A stretch of DNA of 64,000 bases from Bacillota bacterium (lineage in GTDB: Bacteria > Bacillota > UBA4882 > UBA10575), in the NCBI GenBank assembly GCA_012837715.1, contig DUQR01000040.1:1-64000 (forward strand). The letters run 5' to 3'. The translations under genes and the position numbers were made by a program. Below the pieces are notes generated by a model. The model saw nothing but the letters and a program-made list of their open reading frames with translations, made no database searches and was not told where the DNA came from. Positions 27,409-35,858 of this stretch are shown one piece after another; within the stretch, counting starts at the first letter, position 1, and every line of letters starts with the position of its first letter.

Positions 27409-28785
27409 ATGAATACCAACTTATTCTCCTACAAACACCTGTTGTCCGCTTATACCGAACTACGGTGTCAGGAAAACAATAGTCTGGTCATTAGTTTTTT
27501 ACAAGGGGACAATACAACCAATACCCGTCTGACGACAAGCGGGGTCTCCGCCCGCGTCTATAAGAAAGGAGCGTGGGGTTTTGCTTCCCACCCTGAGATC
27601 TCCGACAAAGGCGTACGGTTTGTCCTCGATACCGCCACCCGGAACAGCAATTTTCTAGCGGCAAAAGAACCTCAACCGGATATCCCCCTCCCCCACGGGG
27701 GGGTAACCACTGACCGGGATACACCGGAACCCCAAAACCAGCTGCGTTCGGAAGACCTGGTGCCTTTCTTAAAAGAGATCGATCATTATATCGCCACGAA
27801 ATATCCGCGGATCAGCAGTCGCACGGTAAGCCTAAACTGTTCGGAACTGAAAAAAACCCTCCTTAATTCGGATGGCGTTTCCGCCTATTCTTACCTGCCC
27901 CGTTCGTTCATTGCCATTGGGATGACCGTCGAACAAGAGGGCGCTCCGGTCCGTCTTCAGGAGCTCTTTGGCGGGCGCGGGCAGTTTACCGATCTTTTCA
28001 CCGCTCCCGAAGCCCTTTTTTCCAAAATTGACTGGTTATACGAACATTTAATGCGAAAACGAGAAGGGATCTTTGCCGAGGCCGGTCTGAAAACTTGTGT
28101 CCTTGCCCCTGAACTGACCGGGATTCTGGCCCATGAAGCCATCGGTCATACCTGTGAAGCCGATCTGGTTCTGGGCGGCTCGATCGCCGGCTCCCATCTT
28201 GGTCACCCAGTGGCTAGCCCCTTGGTCTCGCTGGTTGACTTTGCCCATACCGCCTTGGGGGCAACCTGTCCGGTGCCGGTAGTGGTCGATGATGAAGGTA
28301 GCGCCGCCCAAGACGCTGTCCTCATTGACCGGGGCATACTCAAAGGTTTTCTCCATAATAAAGAAAGCGCCCGCCACTTCGGGGTAGCGCCAACCGGGAA
28401 TGCCCGCGCTTTCCGCTTTTCCGATGAGCCGTTGATTCGGATGCGCAACACGGCTATTCTACCAGGGACGGCTAAGCTGGAAGAAATGATCGCCTCACTC
28501 GACGATGGCTATTACCTGATGCGGCCAAGTAACGGTCAAGCCGATACCACCAGCGAATTTATGTTCGGAGTGACCCTGGGTTATGAAGTGAAAAACGGCA
28601 AACTAGGACGGGCGATTAAAGACACGACCATCTCCGGAATGGCCTTTCAGGTCCTGCAAACCGTAAGTCAAGTCTCACAGGAGTTTAAATGGATCAGTGG
28701 AGGCATGTGCGGAAAAAAACAACTCATTCCGGTGGGTATGGGCGGACCTGCCCTGAAATGCCAAGTTATGATCGGAGGTCGTTAA
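27409..28785 (+). CDS. tldD: TldD-like metalloprotease
   Basis: Forms the TldD/TldE heterodimer, a metalloprotease that degrades unfolded peptides and can mature modified peptides such as microcin B17. The zinc site HEAIGHTCEAD (HExxxH) is near residue 240, and the conserved C-terminal glycine-rich segments (FGVTLGYEV, GMCGKKQLIPVGMGGP) are complete. The 458 residues are full length. Its ATG follows GGGAAG, 33 bases after a repeat copy. It is translationally coupled to tldE, whose ATG directly follows its stop. Confidence 0.93.
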   Translation: MNTNLFSYKHLLSAYTELRCQENNSLVISFLQGDNTTNTRLTTSGVSARVYKKGAWGFASHPEISDKGVRFVLDTATRNSNFLAAKEPQPDIPLPHGGVTTDRDTPEPQNQLRSEDLVPFLKEIDHYIATKYPRISSRTVSLNCSELKKTLLNSDGVSAYSYLPRSFIAIGMTVEQEGAPVRLQELFGGRGQFTDLFTAPEALFSKIDWLYEHLMRKREGIFAEAGLKTCVLAPELTGILAHEAIGHTCEADLVLGGSIAGSHLGHPVASPLVSLVDFAHTALGATCPVPVVVDDEGSAAQDAVLIDRGILKGFLHNKESARHFGVAPTGNARAFRFSDEPLIRMRNTAILPGTAKLEEMIASLDDGYYLMRPSNGQADTTSEFMFGVTLGYEVKNGKLGRAIKDTTISGMAFQVLQTVSQVSQEFKWISGGMCGKKQLIPVGMGGPALKCQVMIGGR

Positions 28786-30081
28786 ATGACGCTAAAAGAG
28801 CTGAATTTCCAGGCGCTCGAAGCCTTAGCGCAAGCCGGCGCTGAAAAAGCCGAAACCATCTTAACCAGCACGGAAAAGACGGAAATGAATTTGGAGAACG
28901 GTCAATTAAAGCTGATCCGAACCACCGTTGATCATCATTGGCGCTTAACCGCCCTCCAAGACCAAAGGCGGGGCAGTATCACCGTTAATAAAGTGGATCT
29001 GGAATCTTTAGAACTGGCTGTGGCGGAAGTAATGGCCATCACCGCCGCCTCCGCTCCGGACGCGGCCCATGATACCGCTGCCTTTCAAAGGGCCAAAACC
29101 TTCCGGAAAGGAGCGGCTCAGCCCGACTTGGAAACAATGTATCAACGACTAGACGCTTTTACCCACGCTGTTGCCACCAGTTTTCCCCGGATCGTTCTCC
29201 TCTCCGCCCAATTGGACTTTACCGGATCGACCACCTTTTTTCAGAATTCCAATGGGGTTGATTTCACTGCTCAACAGGGATCATATAATTTTTCCGTAAT
29301 GTTCTCCGCCAAAGCGGGGACCAGTTCTTCTTCGATGAATTACTCCGGTTTTTCCAGCTTGAACCTGGAGGACGAATTGCTAAATGGCGGCTCCCTGCGG
29401 ACGCTCCTCGCCCAAGCCGACCAAGGACTGGCCCCAAGGAAAGCCCCAGGTAAATTCGAAGGAACGGTGATTATTGCCCCCGATTGTCTCGAAGGTTTTC
29501 TCTACTCTTTACTGGGAATCACGATTACCGACCGGCCACTAATCACCGGAACCAGTCTCTTTAAGGATAAATTGGACCAACCGGTAGCCAGTCCACTGTT
29601 GACCCTCGCTTCCCGGCCGGTCGCTCCGGAGATTGCCCCCGGTTACTTTATCACCGCCGACGGCTATGAGGCCCAAAACGCCACGATCATCCAAGACGGG
29701 ATCTTAAAAACCTTTCTCCTCAGCCTTTACGGGGCTAACAAAACCGGTCTGCCCCGGGGCGCAAACGACGGTGGGGCTTTCGTCATTACCCCAGGCCCCC
29801 AGTGTTTGGCGGAAATCGTTAAAGGGGTAAAAAAGGGTCTGCTGCTCACCCGTTTTTCCGGCGGTGCGCCAAGCCCAAATGGGGATTTTTCCGGCATCGC
29901 CAAAAATAGCTTCTATTTGGAAGACGGAGTGATCCAATACCCACTCAGTGAGACGATGATCGCCGGCAATCTGATCAGTCTCTTCCGGGCGATCACTGCC
30001 ATCTCCCAGGAGCGGATTGATTTTGGTTTTGCCCTCTTACCCTGGGTCGCTGCCCAAGGGGTTACGATCTCCGCCCAATAA
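28786..30081 (+). CDS. tldE: TldE/PmbA-family protein
   Basis: Non-catalytic partner of TldD. It has the PmbA/TldE fold (LENGQLKLIRTT near residue 35; GTSLFKDKLDQPVASPLL and the C-terminal FSGGAPSPNGDFSGIAKNSF segment) and lacks the HExxxH motif, as expected. The ATG directly follows the tldD stop, with GGAGGTCGTTAA as ribosome site. 431 residues. No modified-peptide precursor gene is visible nearby, so a general protein-turnover role is as likely as peptide maturation. Confidence 0.92.
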   Translation: MTLKELNFQALEALAQAGAEKAETILTSTEKTEMNLENGQLKLIRTTVDHHWRLTALQDQRRGSITVNKVDLESLELAVAEVMAITAASAPDAAHDTAAFQRAKTFRKGAAQPDLETMYQRLDAFTHAVATSFPRIVLLSAQLDFTGSTTFFQNSNGVDFTAQQGSYNFSVMFSAKAGTSSSSMNYSGFSSLNLEDELLNGGSLRTLLAQADQGLAPRKAPGKFEGTVIIAPDCLEGFLYSLLGITITDRPLITGTSLFKDKLDQPVASPLLTLASRPVAPEIAPGYFITADGYEAQNATIIQDGILKTFLLSLYGANKTGLPRGANDGGAFVITPGPQCLAEIVKGVKKGLLLTRFSGGAPSPNGDFSGIAKNSFYLEDGVIQYPLSETMIAGNLISLFRAITAISQERIDFGFALLPWVAAQGVTISAQ

Positions 30082-30139
30082 CCTATCAAACAGGAAACAA
30101 CCTTCCCTTCCCCCGCATAGGATATATTATTAATCCTTT

Positions 30140-30238
30140 GGGATTTGCATAATCACCGGTTTGGGCTGTGCTTACCAGATAATGGAGTCCAATTTTGGCT
30201 AAACACTAGAGGACTAGATTTAGGCTTATGCAATTCCC
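30140..30238. repeat. Related inverted repeat, subtype II (copy upstream of the patatin gene)
   Basis: GGGATTTGCATAA and TTATGCAATTCCC are 13-bp arms with one mismatch; inner AGTCC/GGACT pairs; the core CCAATTTTGGCTAAACACT resembles the core of the 115-bp family. A similar GGAATTGC-armed element lies at 50415. Confidence 0.55.
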
Positions 30239-30256
30239 TCATCCGACGAATGAGGG
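30236..30256 (+). promoter_or_regulatory. Hairpin covering the patatin ribosome binding site
   Basis: CCCTCAT-CCGACGA-ATGAGGG: the 3' strand contains the GAGGGGG ribosome site of the gene starting at 30268, so the site would be paired in the folded mRNA. Confidence 0.4.
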
Positions 30257-30267
30257 GGAAGACCAGC

Positions 30268-31236
30268 ATGAAACGGGCTTTAGTTCTCTCCGGAGGAGGA
30301 AGTAAAGGGGCTTTTGAGGTCGGAGCAATCACTTATCTTCTGACCCAACTGAAGCTGGATTTTCATCTGTTAGCAGGGACGAGCGTCGGCGCGTTGAACG
30401 CCGCCTACCTGGGTCAAGCCCGGAGCCAGAGCGAATTACAGGAGTTGGGCGAAGAATTAAAAGAAACCTGGTTGGGGATTAAAGGAAGCAGGGTTATTTA
30501 CCGCGGAGGGATGCTGGGGAATCTTTGGCGGGTCCTGTTCCGTGGCGCTTTATATGATCCCGTTGGGTTAAGGGAATTAATCCACCAAAGGATTGACCAG
30601 GAACGCCTCTTCCACCGGCGAACGGTGGTTAAAATAGCGGTCGTCTCCTTTGAAACCGGTAACTTGCTTTATGTCGACAGCCGCCGACCTGAATTCCGCC
30701 AAGATTTCCTGGCCTATGTTTTAGCTAGCGCCAGCATGCCCTTTTTCTTTCCACCGGTGTCCATTGGCGGAGAACATTGGTATGACGGGGGTTTAAGGGA
30801 TCTAACCCCCTTAGGGACGGTGATTAAGGAGTACCCCGATGAGATCGTAGTAATTACCACCTTTCCCCTCAACTCCAAGCTGGAAGCCATCCTCCCCCCG
30901 GCCGTAACAGGTAGCGTCCTAAAAGCAGCTTTACGCACACTGGAGATCCTGCTTAACGAGATCTCCGCTAATGATCTGCAATTAGCGCAAGCAATCAATA
31001 AGGCTTGGTGGCGTTATCCGGGGAAAAGGCCGATCCCAATCCGGATTATTGCGCCAGCCAAGCCTTTACCAGGAGATGCTTTGGACTTTGACCCGGAGAA
31101 AATCCGGGCCAATCTGCAAGCCGGTTACGAAGCCGCGCAAAGATCCCGATTTCTCGAGATCACTCGCTTCCCAGCCGCTCCTAACCCCCCGGTTAGTACT
31201 CTTAAGCCGCAAATTGAGGAGAAGGGAGTCCGCTGA
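30268..31236 (+). CDS. Patatin-like phospholipase
   Basis: Serine lipid acyl hydrolase of the RssA/YlbK type. The start at 30268 follows GAGGGGGAAGACC and gives MKRALVLSGGGSKGAFEVG: the oxyanion loop GGGSKG at residues 9-14, the nucleophile elbow GTSVG near 37, and the catalytic Asp in WYDGGLRD near 165, so the Ser-Asp dyad is intact. The 322 residues carry no signal peptide, pointing to a cytoplasmic enzyme acting on membrane lipids. The last 35 bases overlap the 3' end of the converging SMP-30-like gene. Confidence 0.88.
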   Translation: MKRALVLSGGGSKGAFEVGAITYLLTQLKLDFHLLAGTSVGALNAAYLGQARSQSELQELGEELKETWLGIKGSRVIYRGGMLGNLWRVLFRGALYDPVGLRELIHQRIDQERLFHRRTVVKIAVVSFETGNLLYVDSRRPEFRQDFLAYVLASASMPFFFPPVSIGGEHWYDGGLRDLTPLGTVIKEYPDEIVVITTFPLNSKLEAILPPAVTGSVLKAALRTLEILLNEISANDLQLAQAINKAWWRYPGKRPIPIRIIAPAKPLPGDALDFDPEKIRANLQAGYEAAQRSRFLEITRFPAAPNPPVSTLKPQIEEKGVR

Positions 31237-32080
31237 CCCCGGGTCGGAAGCGGAAAATCCCGCCGGCCGAGGGTTGGCGGCTCAGTTCTTTCGGGCTGAG
31301 GGGATACCGCCCGGTAGTAATATATAACTCCGCCAGATCCGGCCCGCCGAATTGGCAAGCGGAGACCAAAGTCACCGGCAGCTGAACGGTCTCCAGCAAA
31401 GCGCCAGTAGCCGGATCCCAACGGGTCACACACCCTCCCTGCCAATGGGCAACCCATAGTTTTCCTTCGGCATCAACCGAAAGCCCCGCCGGCAAACCCA
31501 TTCCCTCCGGGAATTTTATGGTCGTACGCTTATTATTTAAGCCTCCTGTTTCCGGAGAGAAATCAAAGGCGACAATCTCCCGGGTTGGGCTATCCGCAAA
31601 GTACATCACCTGGTAATCCGGGCTCCAGCCTAACCCCCAAGGGAGGGTGGTATTGACCAGAACCGGCCGTACCATAAAATCCTGTTCCATACAGTAAAGC
31701 GTTCCCCAAGGTTTTTGGTTGAAAAGGTCGGCGGCGCCAACCCAGATCCGTCCGGTCGCGTCACACTTTCCACTAATGAAACGGCTTTCACCCATGGAAG
31801 GGTCGGGCGTATAAACCGAAGCAACTTCTTTGGTTTGGGGATCCAGGAGGTAAAGGCCACTCTGGAGGGCAATAACCGCTCCGCCGCCTTGCCGTGGAAT
31901 AAACGCCCCCACATGCTGGTTTACTTCCAACCAATGTTTGGCGCCAGTCGCCGGTTGGTAAGTATAGACTCTACTTCCCATCAGGTCTACCCAATAAAAG
32001 GTCTGGCTTTTATGGTCCCAACAGGGGTTTCCGCCCAGCATAATTTTGCTGTCCACCACAAGCTCCACCTGGTTTTTCAC
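31202..32080 (-). CDS. SMP-30/gluconolactonase-like propeller lacking the metal ligands
   Basis: Six-bladed beta-propeller of the SMP-30/LRE family, which normally hydrolyses lactones using a bound metal. The fold is clear (YFADSPTREIVAFDF, SVDAEGKLWVAHWQGG, ACQFGGPDLAELYITT). Every usual metal or substrate position is changed: the Glu of LGEGPxW reads LGGNPCW, the NDG before CDxxGRxW reads ISG, the Asn of SNGLAWSPD is Trp (PWGLGWSPD), and the Asp of PDGLxVDxEG is Ala (PAGLSVDAEG). It is therefore probably not a lactonase. GTG start at 32080 after AAAGGAGGG; 292 residues. Confidence 0.85.
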   Translation of the reverse strand: MKNQVELVVDSKIMLGGNPCWDHKSQTFYWVDLMGSRVYTYQPATGAKHWLEVNQHVGAFIPRQGGGAVIALQSGLYLLDPQTKEVASVYTPDPSMGESRFISGKCDATGRIWVGAADLFNQKPWGTLYCMEQDFMVRPVLVNTTLPWGLGWSPDYQVMYFADSPTREIVAFDFSPETGGLNNKRTTIKFPEGMGLPAGLSVDAEGKLWVAHWQGGCVTRWDPATGALLETVQLPVTLVSACQFGGPDLAELYITTGRYPLSPKELSRQPSAGGIFRFRPGVSGLPSPQFAA

Positions 32081-32164
32081 CGGCGCCCCTCCTTTACGGT
32101 TCGTCTTGATAACCGTTATTATCTCCCATTGCAACAAAAAATATCCATCTTCTTCGGCCTACTC

Positions 32165-33556
32165 CTAAAATTCAGCCGCTTTAACGGTCCGGGGGAAAGG
32201 AATCACATCACGAATGTTCGCAATTCCTGTTAGATACATGATCGCCCGTTCGAAACCAAGGCCAAACCCGGCGTGTTTTGTCCCCCCGTATTTCCGCAGA
32301 TCAAGATACCACCAATAGTCCTTATAATCCAAGCCGCATTCTTTCATCCTGGCTTCAAGGAGAGGAAGACGTTCTTCCCTCTGGCTCCCTCCGATGATCT
32401 CCCCAACCCCAGGGACAAGAAGATCCATGGCGGCCACCGTTCTCCCATCGTCATTGAGCCGCATATAAAAGGCTTTAATCTCTTTGGGGTAATTAATGAC
32501 AAAAACCGGCTTCTTAAAGATCTGTTCCGTTAAATAACGTTCGTGTTCGGTCTGGAGATCGGCGCCCCATTCCACCGGATAATTAAAAGATTGCCCGGAT
32601 TTCTTAAGGAGCTCAATGGCTTCCGTGTAGGTCACGACCCCAAAGTCGGAATTAATCACATGCTCCAGGCGGGGTAACAGTCCCGGGTCGATAAACCGGC
32701 TGAAAAACTCCATCTCTTCCGGAGCTTGCTCCAGACAGTAGCTTAAGATATACTTGAGCATCGCCTCGGCAAGGGCCATATCCTCATATAAATCGGCAAA
32801 GGCGATCTCCGGTTCCACCATCCAGAACTCAGCGGCGTGCCGCGGCGTGTTGGAGTTCTCCGCCCGGAAAGTAGGGCCAAAGGTGTAAACCTTCCGGAAA
32901 GCCAGGCAAAAGGCCTCCGCTTCTAACTGGCCACTAACCGTCAGGTTAGTCTCTTTCCCGAAAAAGTCCTGGCTGAAATCGACGGCACCCTGCTCATCCC
33001 GGGGATAATCAGGAAAATCCAAGGTGGTGACGCGGAACATCTGGCCCGCCCCTTCACAATCGCTTCCGGTTATGATCGGCGTATGGACATAAACAAAATT
33101 TCGCTCCTGGAAAAAGCGGTGAATCGCATAGGCCGCCAGCGAGCGGAGGCGGAAGACAGCCGAAAAAGTATTGGACCGTGGTCGGAGGTGGGCAATGGTC
33201 CGTAAATACTCCAGCGAATGTCGTTTCTTCTGCAACGGGTAATCGGAATGGGAAAGCCCTTCCACCTCGATCCGGGTAGCTTGCATCTCCCATGGTTGCT
33301 TTGCGCCCGGGCTTTCTACCAGTTGGCCCTCGATCCGCAAGGCGGTCGCAATGGGAAGTTTCGCCACTTCTTCAAAATTGGGCAGGTTATCGGTGAAAAC
33401 AACCTGTAAGTTACGGAAAAAAGAACCATCATTGAGTTCAATAAAACCAAAGGTTTTCGAGACCCGAAGGGTCCGTACCCATCCACTGACGTGAAAGTGA
33501 CGGTGTAAATAAGAATCGGGATCTCGGAAAAGATCTTTTATTAATACTTCTTCCAT
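32165..33556 (-). CDS. asnS: Asparaginyl-tRNA synthetase
   Basis: Class IIb synthetase that charges tRNA-Asn. N-terminal OB-fold anticodon domain ([20 protein letters not shown] near residue 22), motif 2 [17 protein letters not shown] near 245 (the Asn-specific form of FRAE), and motif 3 [15 protein letters not shown] near the C-terminus. The ATG at 33556 is six bases after GGGGGA and beats the in-frame ATG at 33562, which touches the site. 463 residues. It lies 69 bases after asnA, giving asparagine synthesis and charging in one unit. Confidence 0.96.
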   Translation of the reverse strand: MEEVLIKDLFRDPDSYLHRHFHVSGWVRTLRVSKTFGFIELNDGSFFRNLQVVFTDNLPNFEEVAKLPIATALRIEGQLVESPGAKQPWEMQATRIEVEGLSHSDYPLQKKRHSLEYLRTIAHLRPRSNTFSAVFRLRSLAAYAIHRFFQERNFVYVHTPIITGSDCEGAGQMFRVTTLDFPDYPRDEQGAVDFSQDFFGKETNLTVSGQLEAEAFCLAFRKVYTFGPTFRAENSNTPRHAAEFWMVEPEIAFADLYEDMALAEAMLKYILSYCLEQAPEEMEFFSRFIDPGLLPRLEHVINSDFGVVTYTEAIELLKKSGQSFNYPVEWGADLQTEHERYLTEQIFKKPVFVINYPKEIKAFYMRLNDDGRTVAAMDLLVPGVGEIIGGSQREERLPLLEARMKECGLDYKDYWWYLDLRKYGGTKHAGFGLGFERAIMYLTGIANIRDVIPFPRTVKAAEF

Positions 33557-33625
33557 GTTCATTCCCCCAATAATCACTTCTGATCGCAACGGAAATATTT
33601 TAGAAATTACTTCTTTTCATCCGTT

Positions 33626-34648
33626 CTACAACAAGAATATTTCCCGTTCCCGGCAACGGGCGATCATTTCGTCCGGCCAGACCGAAGCTTGCACTTCCCC
33701 GATATGGGCCTTCTGGAGAAAATACATACACAACCGTGACTGGCCAATTCCACCCCCAATCGTATAGGGGAGCTTACCCTGGAGTAAATCCTGATGGTAG
33801 GTTAGGACTAACCGTTCTTCACATTCAAGTTCCTCAACTTGCCGACGGAGACTTTCCGCATCCACGCGAATTCCCATGGAAGTCATTTCGATCGGTTGTT
33901 GTAGTAAACCATACCAGAGAATTAAATCACCGTTGAGGTTCCAGTCATCGTAGTCGGGAGCCCGTCCATCGTGGCGCCGACCTGACTTCAGAATGCCCCC
34001 GATCTTCATAATAAATACCGCTCCCCACTGGCGCGCAATCATCTCTTCCCGCTCCTTCGCGGATAAATTGGGATAGCGGTCTTCCAGTTCCTGGGCGGTA
34101 ATAAACCTAATCTCCGCTGGTAACTGTGGCGGTAAGAGCGGAAAAAGGCCCCGGATATAATCCTCGGTGGCCTGGAGTACCCGGTAGATCGCGCGGACGG
34201 TCTCTTGTAAAGTGGTCACGGTCCGCTCTTCCCGCCGGATCACTTTCTCCCAATCCCACTGGTCAACATAGATGGAATGGAGGTTATCAAGCTCCTCATC
34301 CCGCCGGATCGCATTCATATCCGTATATAAACCCTCACCGGGGCGGAATCCGTAGCTTTGCAAAGCCATCCTTTTCCACTTCGCCAGCGACTGAACGATC
34401 TCGCATCTCCCACCATTCAAACCTTTTACATCAAAACTAACCGGTCGCTCCGCACCGGTTAGATTATCGTTGAGTCCCGTTTCGGGCCGGACAAACAAAG
34501 GAGCGGAAACACGGACCAAATCCAATTCCTTCGCCAAGGCATTTTCAAAAAAATCCTTCAATTTTTTGATCGCCACTTGTGTATCTCTTACCCCAAGGAG
34601 CGGCCGGTAAGTTTTGGGAAACAAAACCGAATAAGGTAGTGCAATCAT
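33626..34648 (-). CDS. asnA: Aspartate-ammonia ligase (asparagine synthetase A)
   Basis: Makes asparagine from aspartate and ammonia with ATP; structurally related to class II tRNA synthetases. The signatures LVRVSAPLFV, GLNDNLTGAERPVSFDV and LHSIYVDQWDWEKVI are all present, and the C-terminus holds GGGIGQSRLCMYFLQK with the motif-3-type Arg. The 340 residues are full length. CTAGGAGGACGCTGC precedes the ATG. No T-box leader fits in the short upstream gap (67 bases). Transcribed together with asnS. Confidence 0.95.
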   Translation of the reverse strand: MIALPYSVLFPKTYRPLLGVRDTQVAIKKLKDFFENALAKELDLVRVSAPLFVRPETGLNDNLTGAERPVSFDVKGLNGGRCEIVQSLAKWKRMALQSYGFRPGEGLYTDMNAIRRDEELDNLHSIYVDQWDWEKVIRREERTVTTLQETVRAIYRVLQATEDYIRGLFPLLPPQLPAEIRFITAQELEDRYPNLSAKEREEMIARQWGAVFIMKIGGILKSGRRHDGRAPDYDDWNLNGDLILWYGLLQQPIEMTSMGIRVDAESLRRQVEELECEERLVLTYHQDLLQGKLPYTIGGGIGQSRLCMYFLQKAHIGEVQASVWPDEMIARCREREIFLL

Positions 34649-34715
34649 GCAGCGTCCTCCTATTCATAACAAAGGCCCTGGGCCATGAAGAGTTCTCAAT
34701 AAAAAATAATCTCTT

Positions 34716-35741
34716 CTAAAAAACCCGTTTCTTAATCCGGGAGAAGTCGTCACCGGTCAACTCCAGAAGATCGGTAAGTTCCCCCGGCTTTTGCAAAATA
34801 AGCTTGGTGGCGGAAGCCGCAACCACCACCCTTACCTCTCCATCGATTAATTCGACCCCGCTCCCTAACGGATACAAAGCCACCGATCGGCGCAAAGCCG
34901 CAACCACCTTCGGATCATATTTGGTCGAACTTTCTCCCTCCAGTTCTTGCAGGGCTTGATCGTTCCAGCGCAATTCCCGGTATACCCGGCGGGAGATCAT
35001 GGCGTCAAAAGAATCAGCGGTCCCAACTATCTTCGAATAAAGAGGGATATCGACACCGATTAACCCAAGGGGATAACCGGAACCATCTTCCCGTTCATGG
35101 TGTTGATAAGCCATATTGGCCACCTTGGCTGGAAACCCGGTTTCCTTTAGTATATCAAAACCTCTTTTCGCATGCTGTTTAATCAGCACCGTATCTAAGA
35201 GGGAAAGGGCTTGGATCTTCTTGACCGAAGATTGAATATGGGCTTTACCTAAGTCATGCAAGAAAGCCCCAAGGGCGATCTCCTTTAATTCATCCTGATT
35301 AAAATTGAGGTGCTTAGCCATTAAAATCGATAGGACACAGACATTAAGCGAATGATTGTAAATATAGTTATCGGCTGTCTTTATGTCAATGATATTGAAG
35401 ATACCGTCCTCTTCTTGGAGCACATTTTTTAAGATCCCTTCGACAACAAAGAGAATCTGTTCTTCGTCGAGGGGTTTACGTTCCACCACCCGGATTAATG
35501 ATTGCCAGAGGACCCGCATGGCCTCAGCCCGGATCCGGTCACGGAGGGGACCGGTACAGTCCCATTGTTCATCGGGGGATTCATAAACGTATAAATGGGT
35601 ATAACCCATTTTCTCCAGCCTCTGCAAAAAAGAAGCCGTTAACTTGGTCCTTTTCTTTAATAAGACCCGCCCATCATTGCCAAAGACAGAGTGAGCCAGA
35701 AACATTTCCTCGGTAATCTCTTTTAAGGGCACATGTCTCAT
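34716..35741 (-). CDS. HD-GYP domain phosphodiesterase (paralogue of 25972)
   Basis: Same architecture as the gene at 25972: N-terminal MRHVPLKEITEEMFLAHS domain, HD-GYP core with FLHDLGK near residue 175 and YQHHEREDGSGYP near 235, ADSFDAMIS near 265, and the short C-terminal domain beginning ALYPLGSGVEL. All catalytic residues are present, so c-di-GMP hydrolysis is expected. ACAGGAGGGAGTAAA precedes the ATG. 341 residues. The pair 9 kb apart on the same strand suggests a dispersed duplication. Confidence 0.9.
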   Translation of the reverse strand: MRHVPLKEITEEMFLAHSVFGNDGRVLLKKRTKLTASFLQRLEKMGYTHLYVYESPDEQWDCTGPLRDRIRAEAMRVLWQSLIRVVERKPLDEEQILFVVEGILKNVLQEEDGIFNIIDIKTADNYIYNHSLNVCVLSILMAKHLNFNQDELKEIALGAFLHDLGKAHIQSSVKKIQALSLLDTVLIKQHAKRGFDILKETGFPAKVANMAYQHHEREDGSGYPLGLIGVDIPLYSKIVGTADSFDAMISRRVYRELRWNDQALQELEGESSTKYDPKVVAALRRSVALYPLGSGVELIDGEVRVVVAASATKLILQKPGELTDLLELTGDDFSRIKKRVF

Positions 35742-35858
35742 TTTACTCCCTCCTGTCCCGCCCGATCAGACGGCTATAAAGAGGATTTCTCTATCGGTAA
35801 ATATTTCCCTCTTCCGAGCGTTGTTTCTAAATTGTTTACTTTCTTCTGTCGTCTTGGT

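Noticed and set aside
34649-34715. T-box leader for asnA-asnS
   Set aside because: The gap is only 67 bases and has no T-box motif or terminator.
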